From the NCBI GenBank assembly GCA_905221615.1, contig CAJNDT010000124.1, positions 62,001 through 126,000 of the forward strand: a stretch of DNA of 64,000 nt, given 5' to 3'. The translations under genes and the position numbers were made by a program. Positions 48,974-59,219 of the stretch are shown here, in pieces. Position 1 is the stretch's first letter, and each line of letters begins with the position of its first letter. Under the pieces are notes generated by a model, which was given only the letters and a program-made list of their open reading frames with translations, searched no databases and had not been told where the DNA came from. Source of the DNA: Symbiodinium sp. CCMP2592. Taxonomy: Eukaryota; Sar; Dinophyceae; Suessiales; Symbiodiniaceae.

Positions 48974-49567
48974 AAGTCCCAGGCAAGAGAAGCCCCCGAA
49001 CGCCTCACCCCGCAGATGTCGTCGCAGCAGAGGCTGGTAAGAGGCCGTGCGCAGCACCTGAGGGTGAGGTTGTAAGGCTAAGAGAAAGGTTTCATTTATC
49101 CCAGGGCCCTAAAAGCCTTAAACCTTCAACCCTTGAAGAACCCTTTCCAGAGCCCAAAACCCTGCAAGCCTTAAAACCCTGCAAGCCTTAAAGCCTTAAA
49201 CCCTCAACGCCTTAGGAACCCTTTCAGGAACCGTTATCGAAATCCCCAAAACAACCCAAGTCGTCTAAAATAGGCCTCGACCCTTTAGGATCCTTTCAGG
49301 AACTCTTTTAGGGTTTAGGGTTTAAGGGGGGTTAGGTTCGCACATCTCAAAGGTCATAGCCGAATAATGACATCTACCTCTACCTACACCCTTAATCGCA
49401 GCGCGTTTCTTGAGTACCTGAGTTTCTTATTCTAGGATCCTAACCGGCAGAATTTTCACCATAAGGCATATCAATGATGACATCTACCTGCTGCTTTGAG
49501 GGCTTCTACACAGGTTACTAGAGGTTCTATGATATGGCGGCCTCAATCGGGTTCCGGGGTACATGTT

Positions 49568-49632
49568 ACCTATAGTCCCCATCGGAGTTCCTTTATGAGT
49601 AAACCAACTTTATGAGATCCTGTAATTCGACT
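49568..49632. mobile_element. Pal-D half copy
   Basis: Left arm TACCTATAGTCCCCATCGGA through TTTATGAGATCCTGTA. The right arm is missing. Confidence 0.65.
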
Positions 49633-49659
49633 CTATCTATATTCTAAACCGTAAGCCCG

Positions 49660-49865
49660 TTAGGATTGATGGAGTTGGGCGGATGGACTCAAAGCAGTAA
49701 ATGAGGTCTCGTCACGGCGAAGCATGCCCCGGAAGATGTGGACCAACTTCAAAGCATTTTGCTGCATGCTAGTACGATACTGGATGCATGGGTCGCCAAG
49801 TGTGATGGTCCTCACGCCAAGCTGAAATTCAGAGACAGCTGGTCGATCCCGGAAAAAACACAAAG
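49660..49865 (-). CDS. Terminal exon candidate beside Pal-J
   Basis: On the minus strand, just after the Pal-J copy, a frame reads FRDRPAVSEFQLGVRTITLG, then DPCIQYRTSMQQNALKLVHI and FRGMLRRDETSF, to TAA. A possible acceptor is GGGATCGACCAG. Mixed, non-repetitive composition over about 65 codons makes it a fair exon candidate. No family is recognised. Confidence 0.35.
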
Positions 49866-49896
49866 GGTCCTGAGTCCTGAGTCTGAGTACCTCTAT

Positions 49897-50006
49897 CCCT
49901 AAGGCTCCATGTACCCACATAGTAGATACTTAGGACTTAAAGTACCTATATAGGGACCCCTTCAAGGCTTAAGTATCTACTATGAAGGTGCATGGAGCCT
50001 TTGGGT
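49897..50006. mobile_element. Pal-J element, TA flanks
   Basis: TA-TCCCTAAGGCTCC and GAGCCTTTGGG-TA. Confidence 0.86.
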
Positions 50007-50149
50007 ATGCTAAAGGACCTGCTATTACGGTTTAGAGACGTATCCCCATGAAGGAGCCCTTAAACTAACCCTTCAAAAGGAGCACGTAGAGGAGCCCTTC
50101 TAAAGTGCTTAGGATCCTTTGAGAAGCCCTAAACCCTAAACCCTAAAAC

Positions 50150-50260
50150 TAGACCCAAGAGTAACCTAGGAATAAAAAGGGTGCCCTTTTTGGTTTAAAG
50201 GGGCTTAATGAGGGAACCAGAACCCTAAAAAAGGGAATAAGGGCTTACTCTGGGTCCTAG
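50150..50260. mobile_element. Pal-S element
   Basis: Second copy with GACCCAAGAGTAACCTAGGA and ACTCTGGGTCCTAG. Confidence 0.82.
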
Positions 50261-50269
50261 AAAACGAAC

Positions 50270-51580
50270 ATTCCAGGCTGGCGGCGTCCACGCACTGCTC
50301 AGACAAGGTCAACTTTTGCTCCTGGGTCGGTTTAGGGTTCAGGTTTTAGGGCGCACTCCTTACAACCCCAATAAACCACAGAAATCAAAGGTTAAACTTT
50401 CCGATTCCTACTAAAAGACAAGAACCCAAAAAGTTAAAAGGTTGGGCATTGGGGATCCAAGACTCAAAACCCTACACGGTAGCCCTAAAACACCTAATTA
50501 CCAAGGAGTTATGTAAAAGAAGCATGACATAAACCTAAAACCTACCTGAAGCCCGAGAAAAAAAAACTACCTGCCGAGTTATGTACAGAAGCCCTAGCCC
50601 TAAACCCCAACGGTAGCCCTCAAGAACTACCTGCTTAAGGACCGATGTAAAGATCCCAAAAGGAGGAACCTTGAGAAACCTGGGCTTTCTGGGCTACAGG
50701 TAGTTGTGGTCGTCATTATAGTTAAATCCTTTGTGTGTCTTCCCTGTTTTCGGTTTAAGAGAACTTAAGATGACCACCTATATCTATGTCTATGTCACAG
50801 CATCTGGTTAGCCAAAATTGCAGAACTAGAACGGATACTATAGGCAGAAGTCAACGACCAGCTCATTTTCTGGAACACGCATACAGGGCAAGGTCTATCT
50901 TACATCCTGGGGGCGTGAAACAGCATTTCGTGGATCTCGCTTAGGAAGGTACTTGGGCCAAATGATGGACTGCATACCAGGTGTAAGCCGGGGTGTTTGG
51001 CTGATTGAGGATTCGGGTCCTACAGACAGTTCAAGCAATGGTCTGCAAAACCATCATCCTAGACTCAAGTACATCAAGTCAAAATTGCAGGACCCTTCCG
51101 GACAACTGCTCTCCTCCTCGGATGGGTTTCCAAAAGTGTCGCGTGCTGAATTCTCTGCCAACACGGCGAAGGTGCGATGAATCACCTGGCACAACTTGCT
51201 GTTGGCTTTCCTGCCCCTAAACCCCAAACCCCCAGGCCGTAAAGCCTCGGCCCCAAAATCCTAAATAATAGCTTGGGGTGTTGGGTTTACGGCCATGAGG
51301 ATTTGCTGGCACCCGGCAGTTGGGGGGTTGCGGTGTGGACTGCAGGTTTAATTTCTTGACATGAGTGTAATCTCTCCATTGTAGTTGATGTCTATCGTTT
51401 TGGCTGCCTCGTTTCAATATCCGAAAGCACCCGAGCTCTTTGAACTCGCAGCGTATCTACTGAACTCCACAGCCTCAGCGCCAAGTCCGCCCAACGTATG
51501 CATGCACTTGCCTACCCAGCTCTCTACCTACGTGCGTACATACACACATTACATACATGGGTAGCCTAAAGCATAGGTGC
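50270..51580. other. Unassigned 1.3-kb stretch
   Basis: Holds a possible very decayed Pal-D (50693-50850), plus-strand open frames of about 70 codons at 50953-51220 in two phases, and a minus frame of 66 codons. I cannot choose among them. Confidence 0.3.
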
Positions 51581-51586
51581 GGCATT

Positions 51587-51630
51587 ATAGTACGGACCCA
51601 GAAAGGGACCATCATGTTGACAACCACTCA
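51587..51630. mobile_element. Pal-B right-half remnant
   Basis: TAGTACGGACCCAGAAAGGG to TTGACAACCACTCA. Confidence 0.5.
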
Positions 51631-51938
51631 CATAACTGCATCGCTTACAAACGCATAGTTGTGCCAGCATGAGCTCCTTTAGCCACTCGTGCTTCATGGC
51701 CTCTCCTTGACACTTTCAAACGACAATGCAAATGAGGTGCAGCCCTGAGGTTAGTACCCAATAACGAGTTAAATACTTTGCAGTAGGATTGTACCGGATT
51801 GTAGGTTGGGCTTAAGGAGAAGTTTTTGAATGTTGAATATTCGGACCCTGGGTGTGTGGCATCTCCACACGAATCCCCGAGTATATACTCATCCCGAGCA
51901 GCCCTATGGAACGTGCTTGCACGACGATCTGAGCGTTC

Positions 51939-52048
51939 CTATATAGTCTCCATTGTAGTTCCTTTTTTGGTTCACCAATTTTATGGTTAGGATTCTATAG
52001 TATAGACTTTAGTTAACAAAAAAGGAACTACAATGGGGACTAGAGGTA
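51939..52048. mobile_element. Pal-D element
   Basis: Well preserved; AGTCTCCATTGTAGTTCC and GGAACTACAATGGGGACT. Confidence 0.88.
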
Positions 52049-52295
52049 GACCTGACCTCGCATGGGGACAGAAAATCAACCATCCCTTGAATGCACAAAC
52101 GTTTCGTTCATAACCGGGTCGATCTGCTGTTTTGTGCAGCTCATGTCACTCTAGCCAGTATAGGAATTCCGGGGAGGAGAGCGGTAAAGGTTCGTGGACA
52201 CCTTTCGAAGAGTCTTTGTGGCCTCCAGGGAAAATGCAGCTTCTCTAATGAGTCTGCAGAGCAACGCTGAGATCGAAAATTTCCAAACCCCTCAA

Positions 52296-52405
52296 ACCCA
52301 AAGGCTCCATGTACCTTTGTAGTAGATACTTAAGCCTTAAAGGGGTGCCTAGATAGGTACTTTAGGGCCTAAGTATATACTATATGGGTACATGGAGCCT
52401 TAGGG
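52296..52405. mobile_element. Pal-J element
   Basis: Complete compact copy. Confidence 0.86.
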
Positions 52406-52856
52406 AAACTAACGGCTGCTTTTTTGTTCGTATCAATACTATGATTACTGCTATTACCTTGGCCATTAGTACAACTATTCTAAAAAAATCTTGGCGAGGC
52501 GATTAATGAAAGGTTAATACAAGGAATCCTGAACATGCAGGCTTTGTTGAGCCACAAAGAACCCCAAGCCGTTGCAGCTCACCAGTTAGAAGCATGCCCG
52601 GTGCACGCTGCGGGTGTGATTTGTGCGGAACTTGTCGGCAGCCTCTTAAGCGACACACAGGAAAAGGTTGTGGTTTAGGTTTTAGGAATTCGCGTTTGGG
52701 ATATAGTTATTACCCTAGGCCCTAGGCCTTAAAATTTCTACGTACCCCTAAGGTTTAGCATCAGGGGTGTCTTGCGACGTTGACGCTTCGCAGTTCTCGA
52801 GGTTCGAGGGCTGGGTCCCGAGTGGGTCTTCTTTTCATTAGGTAGCTGGGAAGTTT

Positions 52857-52949
52857 ACCCAAAGGCCCCATAGTGGTGCCTTTTTGGGATTACCTTATAG
52901 GATTCTATATACGAACACCACAAAGGAACTACTTTGGGGCCTTTGGGTA
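52857..52949. mobile_element. Pal-C element, TA flank at right
   Basis: TTACCCAAAGGCCCC and GGGGCCTTTGGGTA ends. Confidence 0.86.
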
Positions 52950-53056
52950 TATTGTTTGGCATTGGGGTCTGGGATTCTGCGAACCGTGACAACACTCTCA
53001 ACTCCCAAAGCCCTAAGCCGTACCATCCGAACCCGCAATCTTAAACCCTTGAACTA

Positions 53057-53157
53057 CGGTTGATGATATAAATCCTGCATTACCTTAAGGACCCTAAACC
53101 ATGGGAATTATGGTATATTCCGTATTATGGGTAATGCAGGATTTCGATCATCAACCG
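53057..53157. mobile_element. Pal-F element, 101 bp, TA duplication
   Basis: TA at 53055-53056 and 53158-53159. In the opposite orientation to the copies at 15.1 and 54.9 kb. Confidence 0.92.
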
Positions 53158-53273
53158 TAGCTGTCAACTGCAAGGGTCCCCTGAAACTGTTCACGATTCG
53201 GGCTCTATATAAGAAAAATACGTCTATCTCACATCGGTACCTAGTTGATGGCATTGCGAGTTCGGAGAATGCA

Positions 53274-53387
53274 GGGGCCTTAATAATAAGGGGTAGGGTT
53301 TCGGGGCATATTATACCACAACTAAAATAAGGGACCCCTAATCCAACACCCTATTCGAATGATTAATTAGGCCCCTACATTAGGCTT
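53274..53387. mobile_element. Pal-W element
   Basis: CAGGGGCCTTAATAATAAGG and ATTAATTAGGCCCCT arms. Confidence 0.8.
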
Positions 53388-53769
53388 CAAGTGCACGTCA
53401 TTCGTGCCCAAGGGTGCGACTTGAGGGCTTCTAGAGTTTCTAGACCTGCATGTTGCTTAGGTTGGAGGGCTTCTTCCAGTTCGGAAAATACCTGATGGAG
53501 GCTTTAGTCCATTCAGGATCCCTGCATGGAGCCAACTCAAGAGACCAAGAACGAAGGCAGTTCCGTGAAACACGGTTTCGGATTTAGGGCGTAAAGGTTG
53601 GAATTCCAAATCTCAACTCTATTCTCTACCAGGACCATATAATAAAACCTACACTTTCTAAAGACTTATATTAATACAAGGAAATCATAACCAATAAGGA
53701 ACCCTAGAAAAGTGGATCCCCTCAGGGTCCAGGTAAACCCTGCAGTTCCAAGTCCTGGATCAGGGTTTA

Positions 53770-53808
53770 CCCATAGGCCCCATAGTAGTTCCTTTTTGGG
53801 ATTACCCT
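53770..53808. mobile_element. Pal-C half copy
   Basis: Left arm ACCCATAGGCCCCATAGTAG, cut after GATTACCC. Confidence 0.65.
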
Positions 53809-53852
53809 ACAGAAGCCTGTCCAAATTATAAGCCCTTGTAAGCCTTAGCCAT

Positions 53853-53945
53853 TACCCAAAGGCCCCAAAGTAGTTCCTTTTTGGTGTTCGTATATAGAAT
53901 CCGATAAGGTAATCCCAAAAAGGAACTACTTTGGGGCCTTTGGTT
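53853..53945. mobile_element. Pal-C element
   Basis: Left member of the composite, both arms intact. Confidence 0.88.
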
Positions 53946-54052
53946 AGGGATGTTTGGAGGAAGCCATGAACCCCCCGACCGACCGACTGATGCGGCCTCG
54001 CCATCCTTCGTCAGGAAACCACACCTGAATCCGTTTTAGGGTGTATTGGTGT

Positions 54053-54141
54053 CAGAGGCCCCAAAGTAGTTCCTTTTTGGGAGTACCCTATAGGATTCTA
54101 TACATGAACTCCAAAAAGGAACTGCTTTGGGGCCTTTGGGT
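54053..54141. mobile_element. Pal-C element
   Basis: Right member of the composite, in reverse orientation; left terminal CCC replaced by CAG. Confidence 0.85.
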
Positions 54142-54169
54142 GATGGCTAAGGCTTACAAGGCCTTATTA

Positions 54170-54690
54170 TTTTTGACAGCCGGTGATCGGCACTAGTGGA
54201 CTCGTCTTCTTTTCCGTGGTGTGATCAAAAAGTCCGGCATTTCGGCGTTTCGAAACATGCCTGAAACCCTGTATCCTCGATAAGTCCTAAAAAATCCGAA
54301 GGGGGGCAGAGAACCTCAGCATCACACCTCATGTCTTTTCGGGGTTGCAGGTTAAGGTTTACGCGTTTAGGGTGCACAGCGACCTGCCCACTATGCTTCT
54401 AAAGGTGGGATGCCAGGACTGCTGCACTGATGCTTCCCTCCATGGAATTCGGAATGGCGGGATTCAAGATTCCTCCGAAATACCAGCAGGATTCGCAAAA
54501 CGGTGGCGGTTATAGCGATTTAAAGTGAGTCTGGCTTTCCTTGGGATGGTGTCCGCCGGATCCACGTAAACAGTATGACATGCGCACAAAGTATGCAGCA
54601 CACCACAATACCAGGAGCTGTGTATAAAGGAGTTCTCCTCTCGCTCACGCCGGGCAGTCATGCAACCAAATATCAAAAAACTCGAGACTG
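54170..54690. other. Unassigned stretch
   Basis: A 114-codon minus frame (54464-54808) overlaps the Pal-C copy and so is not independent evidence of a gene. Nothing else is recognised. Confidence 0.3.
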
Positions 54691-54695
54691 CAACT

Positions 54696-54789
54696 ACCCA
54701 AATGCCCCAAAGTAGTTCCGTTTTGGGGGCTCGTAAATAGAGTCCTATAAGGTAATCCCCAAAAGGAACTACTATGGGGCCTCTGGGTA
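54696..54789. mobile_element. Pal-C element, TA flanks
   Basis: TACCCAAATGCCCCAAAG and GGGGCCTCTGGGTA. Confidence 0.86.
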
Positions 54790-54914
54790 TCCTCATCGTG
54801 TGCACCATCCTGGAGTGGATATCTAACCTTCTGCGACCCCCAATTAAAGCCCGGGCCCCTCAAGGCTTCCCAAACCCAGAACCCCAAACCCCTTGATTCC
54901 ATAAGCAAACGCTA

Positions 54915-55015
54915 CGGTTGATGATAGAAATCCTGCATGACCCATAGTAAGGAGTATACCATAATACCCATAGTTTAGAGTCCTTAAGGTAATGCAGGAT
55001 TTCTATCATCAGACG
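54915..55015. mobile_element. Pal-F element, 101 bp, TA duplication
   Basis: TA at 54913-54914 and 55016-55017. Confidence 0.92.
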
Positions 55016-55084
55016 TATAACTCTTCTAGCCCTGCAACCCATGGAAACCCTGTAGTCGATTACAAAACCTTAGAAAGCCCCGAA

Positions 55085-55216
55085 TCAAAGGGGAAAAGGA
55101 GGGACCCTTAATGGGGACCCCTACCCTATAATGGGCTATATAATGGGTATATAATAGCTATATTAAGGGTATATACCTAGGGGTCCTTATTAAGGGTCCC
55201 TCCTTTTACCCTTGGA
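55085..55216. mobile_element. Pal-E element, 132 bp
   Basis: Same length as the nested copy at 35.8 kb, with only scattered base differences. Flanks CCGAA and CCTAA would be a 5-bp duplication with one mismatch. Confidence 0.88.
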
Positions 55217-55269
55217 CCTAAGGCCCCATGCAGCCCTAATGCCCCCCACAAAATCCACAGAACCTGTCA

Positions 55270-55420
55270 GAACACCCTAACCCTAAACCCCAAACCCCTA
55301 AACCCCCAAACCCTAAACAACTAAACCCTAAACCTCTCAACCCTGGCTAAACTCCTAAACCCTAACCCCTAAACCCCTAAACCCCTCAACCCCCTGAACC
55401 CCTAAACCCAAATCCGCAGA
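55270..55420. repeat. Telomere-like tract (CCCTAAA orientation)
   Basis: CCCTAAACCCCTAAACCCC units. Confidence 0.9.
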
Positions 55421-55499
55421 ACTCTCCAGAACAGAGCCATGCAGCAAACATCCAAGGACTGCCCCCAGAAGCTGCTCCTGGGTTTTGGGGATTCCTGGG

Positions 55500-55625
55500 A
55501 GGTTCAGGGTTTTTAAGGGTTCCTTTAAGGGTTCCATAATTGAGGCTTTAGGGCTTTAGGGGTTTCGGGTTCAGGGTTTAGGGTTTATAGGGTTCAGGGA
55601 TTGGGGTTTAGTTTACGGCTTTTGG
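55500..55625. repeat. Telomere-like tract (TTTAGGG orientation)
   Basis: Inverted relative to the tract 80 bp earlier, so the two could pair. Confidence 0.82.
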
Positions 55626-55770
55626 GATTCAGGGGAGTTCTTTGTATATACAGGCTTTGTAAGGGGTGCCACGCGGGGGTGCGTTTGACTTTTCCCGAGG
55701 AGCTGCGGGGCCCTGCGACTGCGACCCCCTGCCGACGTTCCGAAGGGAACCACCTATAGTCTCCATGGTA

Positions 55771-55871
55771 CTGTTGATGATATAAATCCTGCATGACCCA
55801 TAATAAGGAATATCCCATATTTCCCATAGTTTAGGGTCCTTGAGGTAATGCAGGATTTATATCATCAACAG
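55771..55871. mobile_element. Pal-F element nested in Pal-D, 101 bp, TA duplication
   Basis: TA at 55769-55770 and 55872-55873. The rejoined host site CCATGGTAGTGCC matches the standard CCATTGTAGTTCC. Confidence 0.95.
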
Positions 55872-55927
55872 TAGTGCCTCTTTTTGGTTAACCAAAATCT
55901 ATACTGTAGGATCCTAACCATGAAATT

Positions 55928-56005
55928 CCCTATCCCTCCAAGGACCTCATAGTTAGGGCCCTAAAGCCCTTAAGGACCCCATAATAGGTCCCTGGAGGCA
56001 TAGGG
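55928..56005. mobile_element. Pal-G element nested in Pal-D, 78 bp, ATT duplication
   Basis: Ends CCCTATCCCTCCAAGGACC and its inverse. ATT at 55925-55927 and 56006-56008. Only copy in the window. Confidence 0.87.
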
Positions 56006-56114
56006 ATTGGTTAACCAAAAAAGGAACCACAAATGGAGACTATAGGCACTGCTTGCGCTGCCGGCCTTAGGGCCTCCGTGCCCTCCACCTTCTTGTGCTT
56101 TCCTGGGTTCCGCT

Positions 56115-56156
56115 TACCTATGGTCTCCATTGTGGTTCCTTTTTTTGGTTTAACCA

Positions 56157-56191
<35 letters not shown>

Positions 56192-56244
56192 GGATTCTAA
56201 AAGGTAACCCCGAAAAGGAACTACAATGGAGATTATAGGTAGAA
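56115..56244. mobile_element. Pal-D element with a TA microsatellite in its loop, TA flanks
   Basis: The usual TTATGG..GGATCC centre is replaced by about 30 bp of TA. Confidence 0.88.
56159..56188. repeat. (TA)n microsatellite
   Basis: Within the Pal-D loop. Confidence 0.93.
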
Positions 56245-56374
56245 ACTCAGCCTCCTAGTCCTGCGGTCTGCAACCGTGTATGTGTATGCGGCGGAGAACC
56301 CCAAAAGCTAACCCCAACTTTAAACTCCCGACCCTAGATCCCCATCCCGAAAACCAGCATAAACCCCAATCCCA

Positions 56375-56565
56375 AACCTTATACCTTAAACCCTAAACCC
56401 CCAAACCCCAAACCCCCTAAACCCCAAACCCTCTCAACCCAAAACCCTAAGCCCCAAACCCCCTCAACCCAAAACCCCAAAACCCCAAAACCCAAATCCC
56501 CAAACCCCCTCAACCCTAAACTTACCCCCAAACCCCCTCAACCCAGAACCCTAAACCCCAAAACA
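56375..56565. repeat. Telomere-like tract (CCCTAAA/CCCCAAA orientation)
   Basis: CCCCAAACCCCCTCAACCC units, more C-rich than other tracts. Confidence 0.88.
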
Positions 56566-56723
56566 AACCTGCTTGCCGGGCCAGGCTGCCCCAGACTCGA
56601 CCATGGCAGGGTTAAGCATGTGGAGAAGCTGTTGGACCTGCACGGTTTAGGGTTTAGGGTTCCTTTAAAGAGATCTTTAAGGGTTCCTTTAAAAGGATCT
56701 ATAAGGGTTCCTTTGAAGGGTTT

Positions 56724-56801
56724 GGAGTTTCGGAAAATACGGGGTACCTTACTTCTGGGATCCTTATAAATAATCAGGATCCTGCTATTGGGGGAGCTCT
56801 C
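56724..56801. mobile_element. Pal-H, right part missing
   Basis: GGAGTTTCGGAAAATACGGG to GGATCCTGCTATTGGGG, then lost. Confidence 0.68.
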
Positions 56802-56861
56802 TTCCTAAAATCCTGGATCAGGGGTTAAAGGTTTAGGGGTGTAGGGTTTGGGTAAGGCTTC

Positions 56862-56974
56862 TACCTGCAATCTCCATGGCAGTTCCTTTTTTGGTTTAAC
56901 CAAAATCCATGTTATAGGATCCTAACCATACAACTGGTTAACCAAAAAAGGAACTACAATGGAAAAGATAGGTA
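56862..56974. mobile_element. Pal-D element
   Basis: Intact inner GGTTTAACCAAAATCC and GGTTAACC; right terminal AAAAGATAGGTA. Confidence 0.87.
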
Positions 56975-57052
56975 TGTTCCGGGAATGACTCAATGACTTA
57001 GGGTCAAGGCCTTAGCGGGGCTCAGGGTTACGATGGGTGCAGGGTTTGCAGT

Positions 57053-57270
57053 CCCAAAGGGTCCTATGTACCTATATAGTAGAATGTGGGGTTTCTATAT
57101 GAGGAATTACTATTATGATCCAGGGAAGTATCCCTTCGAAGGGGCCCCCACCCTGTAATAGTGGTATAATAGGAATATAATAGGGCCCTAATATAATCCT
57201 TATAGCCACTATTACAGGGTGGGGGCAGCTTCTAAAGTATCCCCGATAACAGTACATAGGACCCTGTGGG
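57053..57270. mobile_element. Pal-N element split by Pal-O
   Basis: Arms at 57053-57134 and 57236-57270. Ends CCCAAAGGGTCCTATGTACC and GTACATAGGACCCTGTGGG. Confidence 0.9.
57135..57235. mobile_element. Pal-O element, 101 bp, 8-bp duplication
   Basis: Ends TTCGAAGGGGCCCCCACCC and the inverse of TTAGAAGCTGCCCCCACCC. AGTATCCC at 57127-57134 and 57236-57243. An 8-bp target duplication is typical of hAT-class transposons. Confidence 0.93.
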
Positions 57271-57360
57271 AGTTTAGGGCTCAGCGTTTCAGGGCTCAGG
57301 GTTTCTAGCCTTGGGGTTCACGGGTATGGGTTCAGGGCGTGGACCTTACAACGGTTTGGC

Positions 57361-57569
57361 CCCTTACCCTAAGGCTCAAAATGGCCCAAAAGCCGTATAT
57401 GGTATGGTCTTTGGGCCCAAAAGCCATAGAATATGAGTCCTTAGAGCCTTAGGGCTAGGGTTTAGGGCTTAGGGAGTTCTTGCAAAGCCAACGGTATGCG
57501 TACGATGGTCTTTTTGGGGTCAATCATGAACCAGTGCCTGCGATTGCCTGCTGCTCCCACCCACTACTG
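57361..57569 (+). repeat. Duplicated segment, copy 1
   Basis: Contains a Pal-X copy (57361-57453) and about 115 bp of unique DNA starting TTAGGGAGTTCTTGCAAAGC. It matches 60519-60718 with few differences, ending at CACTACTG. Confidence 0.93.
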
Positions 57570-57954
57570 CCTGCTCGTACCACCACTGCCAGGGCCGATT
57601 CTAAAACCACCGCCAACGCCACATACAGCGATGTCCATATTGGTGAATACACAGCTGAAACATAGCAGGTAATTCCTGAACAGGGATGTCGAGCAATAAA
57701 CATTAGGTTTGGTTTTGTATTGCAGTATACATTGGTTGGAACTGCAGGTATACGCTGTTACCGTTCATTCCGACATCTGTATTAGACGAGTTTATGAGAC
57801 TTAAACTCTCAGTTACTCATACTGCACGGGACAAGCGCGGTTCACTCAAAGCATAAAGAATCGACGCATCGTTGGTCAGTGTAGGACCTTCCCCAGACGC
57901 ATCGTGTAATTCCGTAAAGAACTCGTCATTTAATACGTCAGTTAGATACACCTT

Positions 57955-58083
57955 ACTTGGAGGGTCGGGGGACTTAGTAACAGTAACTAGTTATTTTAAG
58001 GACTTATAAGTACCATAACCCCAATTAGGGTCCCTTTTAGGGTACTTTTAAGTCTACGTACTAAGTCCCCTGACCCCCCAAGT
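57955..58083 (+). mobile_element. Pal-A element, TA flanks
   Basis: Right arm shortened (TTTAAGTCTACGTACTAAG), otherwise complete. Confidence 0.86.
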
Positions 58084-58160
58084 ACCACCGAAACCTCATA
58101 CCGGCCCCGTACTCGTAACTTCACTCAGCAACCGTTGTATGAGACCCATGTGGCAATCTC

Positions 58161-58263
58161 TAGGATACCCAAGAATAAAAAGGCCTCTCTTTTTGGTATT
58201 GGGTAACTTTCTAAGGAACCTGGGACTACAAAAAGGGAATAAGGGTACTACTGGGCATCCTAG
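58161..58263. mobile_element. Pal-R element
   Basis: Left arm lacks the AGTAACC segment; right arm complete. Confidence 0.83.
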
Positions 58264-58388
58264 ATCTTGTGAAACCACATGAAACCCTGTCAAGCAGCTA
58301 AATCTTACGACCTAGACCACAAAGCACACACCAACAAAAACCAAACACACAACAAGTTGCAAAGCTATGGGACATTATGAAACCCCTA

Positions 58389-58478
58389 CCCTAGGGCTGC
58401 AAGTCTGCAAATAGTACCTACTTTGGGGTCTACAGTCCATAAATAGTGCCTACTTTGGGGCTGTTTGGAGCCTCAGGG
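58389..58478. mobile_element. Degraded palindrome with internal direct repeat
   Basis: CAAATAGTACCTACTTTGGGG and AAATAGTGCCTACTTTGGGG are repeated in tandem between CCCTAGGGCTGC and GGAGCCTCAGGG. Confidence 0.55.
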
Positions 58479-58599
58479 CTATGGGAAGCTACCAGAACCC
58501 ACAGTGACGAAAGCGGCCACCTCCTCGTCATCGAGCTCCGCCAACTGTGCAAACTTCAGGCAGCTCATCACCGCCTCCTGGCAGAATGCTTGAGGCTCC

Positions 58600-58652
58600 G
58601 GGTTTAGGGTTTAGGGCTTAGGGTTTCGGGCTCAGGATTTAGGGTTTAGGGC
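58600..58652. repeat. Telomere-like tract (TTTAGGG orientation)
   Basis: Short GGGTTTAGGGTTTAGGGC run. Confidence 0.85.
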
Positions 58653-59020
58653 CTCATCCATCCATCCGTCCATCCATCCATCCATCCATCCATACATCCA
58701 TCCATCCATCCATCCATCCATCCATCCATCCATCCATCCATGTATCCATGCATCCACTCATCTATCCATCGGTCTATCTGTCTGTTCTTCCCATCTATCA
58801 ATCTATCTACCTATCGATCTAGCCATCCCGGTACCTATACATCGGTCTATCTAGCTAACTCTCTCTCTAGCTGCTGATCCACCTATCTGTATCAACCGAT
58901 CCACCTATCGTTCAATCCATCCATCTGAGTTTCTGCCTCTTTGCCTATCTCCGTAACGAGCCATCTATCGAGCAATCCATCTGTCTATGCCTCTGTCTAT
59001 CTATCGATCTAGCTATCTCC
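58653..59020. repeat. (CATC)n block grading into degenerate CTAT/CATC
   Basis: About 90 bp of CATC, then 270 bp of decaying CATC, CTAT and CTGT units. Confidence 0.93.
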
Positions 59021-59219
59021 CTACTTGAGCTTGGGCAGCTTGGGCCCTAAACAACATTGGTGTGCCACGGGTATACGTACAAGGGTTCGGGGTGCAGGGT
59101 GCAGTTTGGGGTCGGAGTCTTGGGTACCGGGTGTGGGCGTGAGGCAAGTAATCAGGTCTCGAATCTCTCCCTTTTCTCAGACCCGTAAACCACGCCCCAT
59201 TTACAGCCCTAACTAATGA

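Larger units (their letters stand above)
53829..54166. mobile_element. Composite of two Pal-C elements with extended outer arms
   Basis: Two Pal-C copies (53853-53945 and 54053-54141) flank 107 bp of unique DNA. The outer sequence TAAGCCCTTGTAAGCCTTAG and its inverse continue the terminal repeats for about 25 bp beyond the Pal-C ends (26 of 29 bases match). Confidence 0.8.
55752..56048. mobile_element. Pal-D element carrying two nested insertions
   Basis: Pal-F sits in the left arm and Pal-G near the centre. Removing both with one copy of each target site restores a normal Pal-D. CA flanks the Pal-D on both sides. Confidence 0.92.

Noticed and set aside
54464-54808. 114-codon minus-strand frame
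   Set aside because: Its first third is the Pal-C element.
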